Positions 60,561 to 64,000 of a stretch of DNA of 64,000 nt are shown here, piece by piece. Made by a program: the position numbers and the translations under genes. The DNA is from Lachnospiraceae bacterium (GTDB taxonomy: Bacteria > Bacillota > Clostridia > Lachnospirales > Lachnospiraceae), in contig AP025573.1 of the NCBI GenBank assembly GCA_022845895.1, positions 174,001 through 238,000 on the forward strand, read 5' to 3'. Every line of letters begins with the position of its first letter. Within the stretch, counting starts at the first letter, position 1. The notes under the pieces are model-generated. The model did no database searches and was not told where the DNA came from. It saw only the letters and a list, made by a program, of their open reading frames with translations.

Positions 60561-60563
60561 GGG

Positions 60564-60639
60564 GGGACAGGGGAAAGCGCGGATGGGGACGGGGGAAATC
60601 TAGATTTCCCCCGTCCCCATCCGCGCTTTCCCCTGTCCC
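60564..60639. repeat. 76-bp perfect palindrome (copy 2)
   Basis: The sequence is its own reverse complement from 60564 to 60639, with the same centre AAATCTAGATTT and the same GCGGATGGGGACGGGGG core as copy 1. Only the outer part differs (GGGGAAAGCGCGG against GGTTAAAACGCGG), and the difference is mirrored in both arms. A further direct copy of the end CCCTGTCCC stands at 60652-60660. It begins four bases after the PucR stop codon. Confidence 0.95.
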
Positions 60640-60717
60640 TTTTAGAAAATTCCCTGTCCCCAAAAAATGTGTTATAATATAGCAAGAATCGAATATAATA
60701 AAAGGGAGGGAACAAAT

Positions 60718-61356
60718 ATGGATATGAATCGTGTAAAAAGAAATAAGCTGCTGGGGGCGAGAATCATCAAGGGATTAGAATCCCGCAGCATGGAAGGCTA
60801 TTATGCACAGACGAAGGAAGAAGCCCTCGAAAAAGCGCTGGAGCTGATACCGGAAGGGAGCTCTGTCGGATGGGGCGGCTCCATGTCTATCAAGGAGATT
60901 GGGCTGAAGGATGCAGTCTGTACAGGTGATTATAAGGTGTTCAACCGTGACGTCTGTAAGACTCCCGAGGAAAAACGCCAGGTTGAGCTTGCTACATACG
61001 ATTGTGATTACTTCATCACAAGTGCCAACGCCATTACAGAAGACGGTGTGATGGTAAACATAGACGGTAATGCCAACAGAGTATCCGCTATTGCATACGG
61101 ACCAAAGAACGTAGTAATGATTGTCGGTATGAATAAGGCGGTAAAGAGCGTGGACGATGCAATGTCACGTGCCAGAAATGAGGCGGCCCCAATCAATGCA
61201 GAGAGGTTTAACCTCGATACGCCATGCTGCAAGAACGGTATGTGCTTTGACTGCAAGTCGCCGGATACGATTTGCTGCCAGATTTTGATTACCAGATTTT
61301 CAAAGACACCAAATCGGATTAAGGTCATACTTGTAAATGAAGAATTAGGGTTTTAA
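60718..61356 (+). CDS. LUD domain protein (LutC/YkgG-like)
   Basis: The 212-residue protein has the LUD pattern: YYAQTKEEALEKALELIPEGSSVGWGGSMSIKEIGL near residues 28-65, DYFITSANAITEDGVMVNIDGNANRVSAIAYGPKNVVMIVGMNKAV near 100-145, and a cysteine-rich end (CCKNGMCFDCKSPDTICC). LutC-type proteins take part in lactate oxidation, but single LUD proteins of this type are common in clostridia without a known reaction. The cysteines may hold a metal or an Fe-S cluster. AAAGGGAGGG precedes the ATG; TATAAT at 60673-60678 lies upstream, with a poor -35 in the repeat flank. Confidence 0.88.
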   Translation: MDMNRVKRNKLLGARIIKGLESRSMEGYYAQTKEEALEKALELIPEGSSVGWGGSMSIKEIGLKDAVCTGDYKVFNRDVCKTPEEKRQVELATYDCDYFITSANAITEDGVMVNIDGNANRVSAIAYGPKNVVMIVGMNKAVKSVDDAMSRARNEAAPINAERFNLDTPCCKNGMCFDCKSPDTICCQILITRFSKTPNRIKVILVNEELGF

Positions 61357-61360
61357 ATTA

Positions 61361-61389
61361 TTGACTATAAAAGGAGCATTTGTTATAAT
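61361..61389 (+). promoter_or_regulatory. Promoter of tRNA-Cys copy 2
   Basis: TTGACT (61361-61366) and TATAAT (61384-61389) are 17 bp apart, 17 bp before the tRNA. Confidence 0.8.
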
Positions 61390-61406
61390 ATACAAGTGCT
61401 CAATAT

Positions 61407-61477
61407 GGCGCCATAGCCAAGCGGTAAGGCAAAGGTCTGCAACACCTCTATCACCAGTTCGATTCTGGTTGGCGCCT
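61407..61477 (+). tRNA. tRNA-Cys (GCA), copy 2
   Basis: The 71-nt gene is identical to the copy at 23163-23233, including anticodon GCA and discriminator T. The terminator behind it is a diverged version of that behind copy 1, so the whole unit was duplicated. Confidence 0.97.
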
Positions 61478-61483
61478 TTTAGA

Positions 61484-61521
61484 AAAAGTCTGGAAACTTA
61501 AGGTTTCTGAGGCTTTTTTTT
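61484..61521 (+). terminator. Terminator of tRNA-Cys copy 2
   Basis: AAGTCTGGAAAC and GTTTCTGAGGCTT pair with one mismatch and G-U pairs, followed by eight T. Confidence 0.88.
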
Positions 61522-61694
61522 GTTTTCCATTTTTAATAATAAGACTATCGTTCAAGACATTAAAAATCACACAAATGTACAGAAAATAAAAGTTTGTGTG
61601 ATAAAGCTTTATGTTGTTATTCTTTAAAATAAAAGATAAAAAATGTAAATAAAAATAAGATGACAGATAATTAATTGTTAAATAATTATTTATA
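61522..61694. other. AT-rich intergenic region with a 10-bp inverted repeat
   Basis: This stretch is far richer in A and T than its neighbours. ATCACACAAA (61566-61575) and TTTGTGTGAT (61593-61602) form a perfect inverted repeat with a 17-base gap, a possible regulator site for the sugar locus downstream. Otherwise I see no gene in it. Confidence 0.55.
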
Positions 61695-61759
61695 TTGACA
61701 ATAAAAATAAACGATGATATTATTCGAATAAGAACAAATGTGTAATAAATGAACAAATG
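61695..61759 (+). promoter_or_regulatory. Promoter of the 2-hydroxyacid dehydrogenase / sugar ABC operon
   Basis: TTGACA (61695-61700) and TATTAT (61718-61723) are 17 bp apart. Downstream, GAACAAATG occurs twice (61732-61740 and 61751-61759), 19 bp apart start to start, and so lies on one face of the helix (about two turns). These repeats follow the transcription start and may bind a repressor. Confidence 0.65.
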
Positions 61760-61786
61760 ACAAATAATGAATGAAGGAGGGAAGGT

Positions 61787-62782
61787 ATGAAAATTTTAGT
61801 CACCGCGACAATGGCACAGAAATGTCTGCAGCAGTTAGAGGAAGCGTTTGGAAGTGTCGCTTACAAACCGTGGACAGACAATGTAGGAGGAGGTGGGTTT
61901 TCCGAGAAAGAGATTTTAGAGCTGCTTAAGAAGTATCAGCCGGATATTTTAATTACGGAACTTGATAATGTTACGGAACACGTAATTCGCACCTATGGGA
62001 ACTTAAAGGTGATAGGAGACTGCAGAGCTAATCCAGTCAATATTGATATTGAAGCCTGTAATGCAATGAAGATTCCGGTATTCTGCACACCGGCGAGAAA
62101 TGCACAGGCAGTGGCTGAATTACTGGTTGGGATGCTGATCAACTTTCACAGGAATATTCAGTCTTCCATTCAGTGGGTGGAGGATGGCAACTGGAAACCG
62201 GGCGGAGATGAGCCCTATGGTAAGTTCATGGGGAATGAGTTGTATGGCAGAAAAGTTGGTTTTGTCGGGTTTGGCGCAGTGGGGCAGAAAACAGCCGGTA
62301 TTCTGGAGGCCTTTGGCTGCCAGATATTCTTTTACGATCCATTTGTAGAATCAGTAAAAGAAAGTTACAGGAAAACAGATATGGAATACATATTCAGTCA
62401 TAGCGACATTATTACGGTACACCTTCCTGTTTTGAAAAGCACAATACATATGATTGGCGAGGATTTGCTGGAACGTATGAAACCAACGGCCGTATTTGTC
62501 AATACTGCAAGAGCGGCAGTCGTAGATACGAAAGCTTTGGAGTCAATATTGAGAAGTGGGAAGATTAGAGGAGCAATCCTGGACGTGCTAGATCATGAGC
62601 CGCCCACCGAGGAAGATTTGAAAATCGCAGAATTACCAAATGTACTGCTGACACCGCATATCTGTGGGGCTACATATGAGGTGATTGACCATCACTCCAT
62701 AATTATGCTGGAGCGGCTGATGAAGTGGAAAGAAGGTACGGATTGGGAAGGTGTAGTTTTCAATAAGCAGATGTTAAGTTAA
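61787..62782 (+). CDS. D-isomer-specific 2-hydroxyacid dehydrogenase
   Basis: The 331-residue protein reduces a 2-keto acid or oxidises a D-2-hydroxy acid with NAD(H). It has TPARNAQAVAELLVGM near residue 104, the NAD motif VGFVGFGAVGQKTAGIL near 160, the catalytic Arg in VNTARAAVVDT near 240, the Glu in LDHEPP and the His in LTPHICGAT near 290. It resembles phosphoglycerate-dehydrogenase-like enzymes found in sugar and sugar-acid loci. GAAGGAGGGAAGG precedes the ATG. A sugar-binding protein gene follows 45 bp later. Confidence 0.9.
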   Translation: MKILVTATMAQKCLQQLEEAFGSVAYKPWTDNVGGGGFSEKEILELLKKYQPDILITELDNVTEHVIRTYGNLKVIGDCRANPVNIDIEACNAMKIPVFCTPARNAQAVAELLVGMLINFHRNIQSSIQWVEDGNWKPGGDEPYGKFMGNELYGRKVGFVGFGAVGQKTAGILEAFGCQIFFYDPFVESVKESYRKTDMEYIFSHSDIITVHLPVLKSTIHMIGEDLLERMKPTAVFVNTARAAVVDTKALESILRSGKIRGAILDVLDHEPPTEEDLKIAELPNVLLTPHICGATYEVIDHHSIIMLERLMKWKEGTDWEGVVFNKQMLS

Positions 62783-62827
62783 AGGGTTGGATGTTGCTTT
62801 GACAATTGAAAATAAGGAGGAAAAGAA

Positions 62828-63910
62828 ATGAAGAGACGGATGAAGAAGATAGCAGTGTTGTTCATGAGTGTTGTGATGGTTCTTGTAATGATTGGATGTA
62901 GCTCTACATCCGAAGAGACACCGAAGTCGGGCGCTGAGGATAACAAAGAATCAGATAATACAGAGACGAAAGGAAAAAAGGATGCATCCGGCGTGAAGGG
63001 GGTTCTGGATGGTATGGACGTGCCTTCACTGGAGGGTTATACGATAGGCGTTGCAGTTCTGGGAACAGACCATGAATTTGACTTACATGCATATCAGGGA
63101 CAGATTGACCGAATCAAGGAATTAGGTGGTGAAGCAGTAGCGGTGGACGGGGAGAGAAACGATCAGAAACACATTGCCGACATTGAGAATATGATTACAC
63201 AGAAACCAGATGCAATTATTAAACAGTTGGGAGACGCAGATGTGTACGAGCCGGTTATGAAAAAGGTCAGCGATGCCGGCATCCCGTTATTTACGGTAGA
63301 TTTGGTAAGTCAATATTCGATTTGCAACAGCACATCCGATAACTATCTGATTGGAGAAGAACTGGCGCGCAATATGTTTGAAGATTTAGGCGGTGAAGGA
63401 AAGATCGCAGTATTCAATGGATTCTATGGAGTCCGGGTATGCGGCATTAGATATGACATGATGAAATATGTGGCGAAGGATTATCCGGGAATCGAATTTA
63501 TAGAGCCAGAGCTTCAGGACGTCATTACCGGGGCAGCGGAAGATGCCAGAAAGAAGACACTTGATCTGCTGACAAAGGAGCCGGATGTGGATGCAATTTG
63601 GCTGGCATGGGATACGCCGTGTATCGGAGTTGCACAGGCATGTGCAGAGGCAGGAAGAGAGGAAGTGAAGATCTATGCGGTAGATGGCTCTTCAACTGTG
63701 CTGGAACTGGTGGCAGACCAGAATTCTACAATGTACGGTGACATGGCTCAGAATCCATACCAGATAGGACAGGCAGCAGTGGATCAATGCGCCAGATATC
63801 TTGCAGGGGAGCAGGTGCCAAGTACGGTTTATTCTGCGCCGGTATATGTGAACAAGCTGAATTGGGAGACTGCGATCAAAGAATTGGGAATTGAATTGAA
63901 CGTCAAATAA
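62828..63910 (+). CDS. Sugar ABC transporter substrate-binding lipoprotein (RbsB-like)
   Basis: A lipoprotein signal (KKIAVLFMSVVMVLVMIGC, Cys24) and an acidic, Ser/Thr-rich linker precede a periplasmic-binding-protein type I fold (YTIGVAVLGTDHEFDLHAYQGQIDRIKELGGEAVAVDGERNDQKHIADIENMITQKPDAI, DVDAIWLAWDTPCIGVAQACAEAG, MAQNPYQIGQAAVDQC). It captures a pentose, hexose or derivative for the ABC system whose ATPase begins at 63939. AAGGAGGAAAAG precedes the ATG. Confidence 0.93.
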   Translation: MKRRMKKIAVLFMSVVMVLVMIGCSSTSEETPKSGAEDNKESDNTETKGKKDASGVKGVLDGMDVPSLEGYTIGVAVLGTDHEFDLHAYQGQIDRIKELGGEAVAVDGERNDQKHIADIENMITQKPDAIIKQLGDADVYEPVMKKVSDAGIPLFTVDLVSQYSICNSTSDNYLIGEELARNMFEDLGGEGKIAVFNGFYGVRVCGIRYDMMKYVAKDYPGIEFIEPELQDVITGAAEDARKKTLDLLTKEPDVDAIWLAWDTPCIGVAQACAEAGREEVKIYAVDGSSTVLELVADQNSTMYGDMAQNPYQIGQAAVDQCARYLAGEQVPSTVYSAPVYVNKLNWETAIKELGIELNVK

Positions 63911-63938
63911 GCAGAGGCAACTGTAGGAAGGTGAAGAT

Positions 63939-64000
63939 ATGGCTGGAGCAGAATATATACTGGAAATGCTAGATGTTACAAAGGAATTTCCGGGAGTAAA
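63939..64000 (+). CDS. Sugar ABC transporter ATP-binding protein (RbsA/MglA type), cut by window end
   Basis: Only the first ~20 codons are present (AGAEYILEMLDVTKEFPGVK), the characteristic start of double-domain sugar ABC ATPases before the Walker A motif. TAGGAAGGTG precedes the ATG, 28 bp after the binding-protein stop. The rest, and probably a permease, lie beyond the window. Confidence 0.85.
   Translation, partial: MAGAEYILEMLDVTKEFPGV

Noticed and set aside
61732-61759. GAACAAATG direct repeats considered as a CRISPR-like array
   Set aside because: Only two nine-base units with a ten-base gap; no spacers, leader or cas genes anywhere in the window.

Overview
The window looks like a chromosomal segment of a Gram-positive anaerobe of the Clostridia, most likely a gut Lachnospiraceae (Clostridium scindens / hylemonae / Dorea-like). 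This rests on strong AGGAGG-type ribosome binding sites, LytS/LytTR and tandem-GntR regulators, lipoprotein-type solute-binding proteins, Stickland-type amino-acid genes (prdD/prdE-like, ortA/ortB), a YesL-type membrane protein and tRNAs without an encoded CCA. The species is an inference.

Layout. 1-1.9 kb: 3' part of a 23S rRNA, then tRNA-Asn with its own promoter and terminator and no 5S gene in between. 2.0-6.1 kb: a visibly AT-richer run of small accessory enzymes (cytidine-deaminase-like, DUF1905/C39-like, C_GCAxxG_C_C-GNAT fusion, GNAT, ABM, a methyltransferase remnant, VOC). 6.3-11.6 kb: an RclA-like flavoprotein behind a palindromic operator, a tandem-GntR regulator, a flavin oxidase-Rieske fusion and a tocopherol-cyclase-like protein. 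11.6-16.3 kb: a lipoprotein, then a probable operon of a DUF3810 zincin, PrdD-like, PrdE-like and DUF1847 proteins. 16.4-18.6 kb: topB (minus). 18.7-25 kb: tRNA-Glu, a BtsS/BtsR-like two-component system next to a CstA-type transporter, tRNA-Cys, an msrB remnant and an M18 aminopeptidase.

25-34.8 kb is a carbohydrate locus: AraC regulator (minus) divergent from a DUF5696-like glycosidase, Gfo/Idh/MocA oxidoreductase, ABC binding lipoprotein and two permeases, then an O-acetyltransferase, a YesL-like protein and a one-TM protein. 34.8-44.8 kb: heme catalase, then an IclR regulator and a DASS carrier - CoA-acylating aldehyde dehydrogenase - two-subunit acyl-CoA ligase - iron alcohol dehydrogenase module, which reads as an activated reduction of an imported carboxylate (or sulfoacetate) to an alcohol. 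Nearly identical 15-bp palindromes lie in front of the regulator and of the carrier. A ketopantoate-reductase-like gene follows.

44.9-52.8 kb: two membrane diguanylate cyclases, a fused ThrE-type exporter, a second tandem-GntR regulator (minus) and a hybrid histidine kinase. 52.9-56.8 kb: ortB, ortA and an amino-acid-type carrier (minus), divergent from an FCD-GntR regulator. 56.8-60.7 kb: a repeat-rich patch with a broken MATE gene, a YgjP-like metallopeptidase, an MFS drug exporter preceded by a leader-peptide/attenuator structure, a PucR-type regulator, and two very long perfect palindromes sharing one core. 60.7-64 kb: a LUD protein, a second identical tRNA-Cys, and the start of a sugar(-acid) locus (2-hydroxyacid dehydrogenase, sugar-binding lipoprotein, ABC ATPase cut by the window end). 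No CRISPR array, complete IS element, prophage or replication origin was seen.
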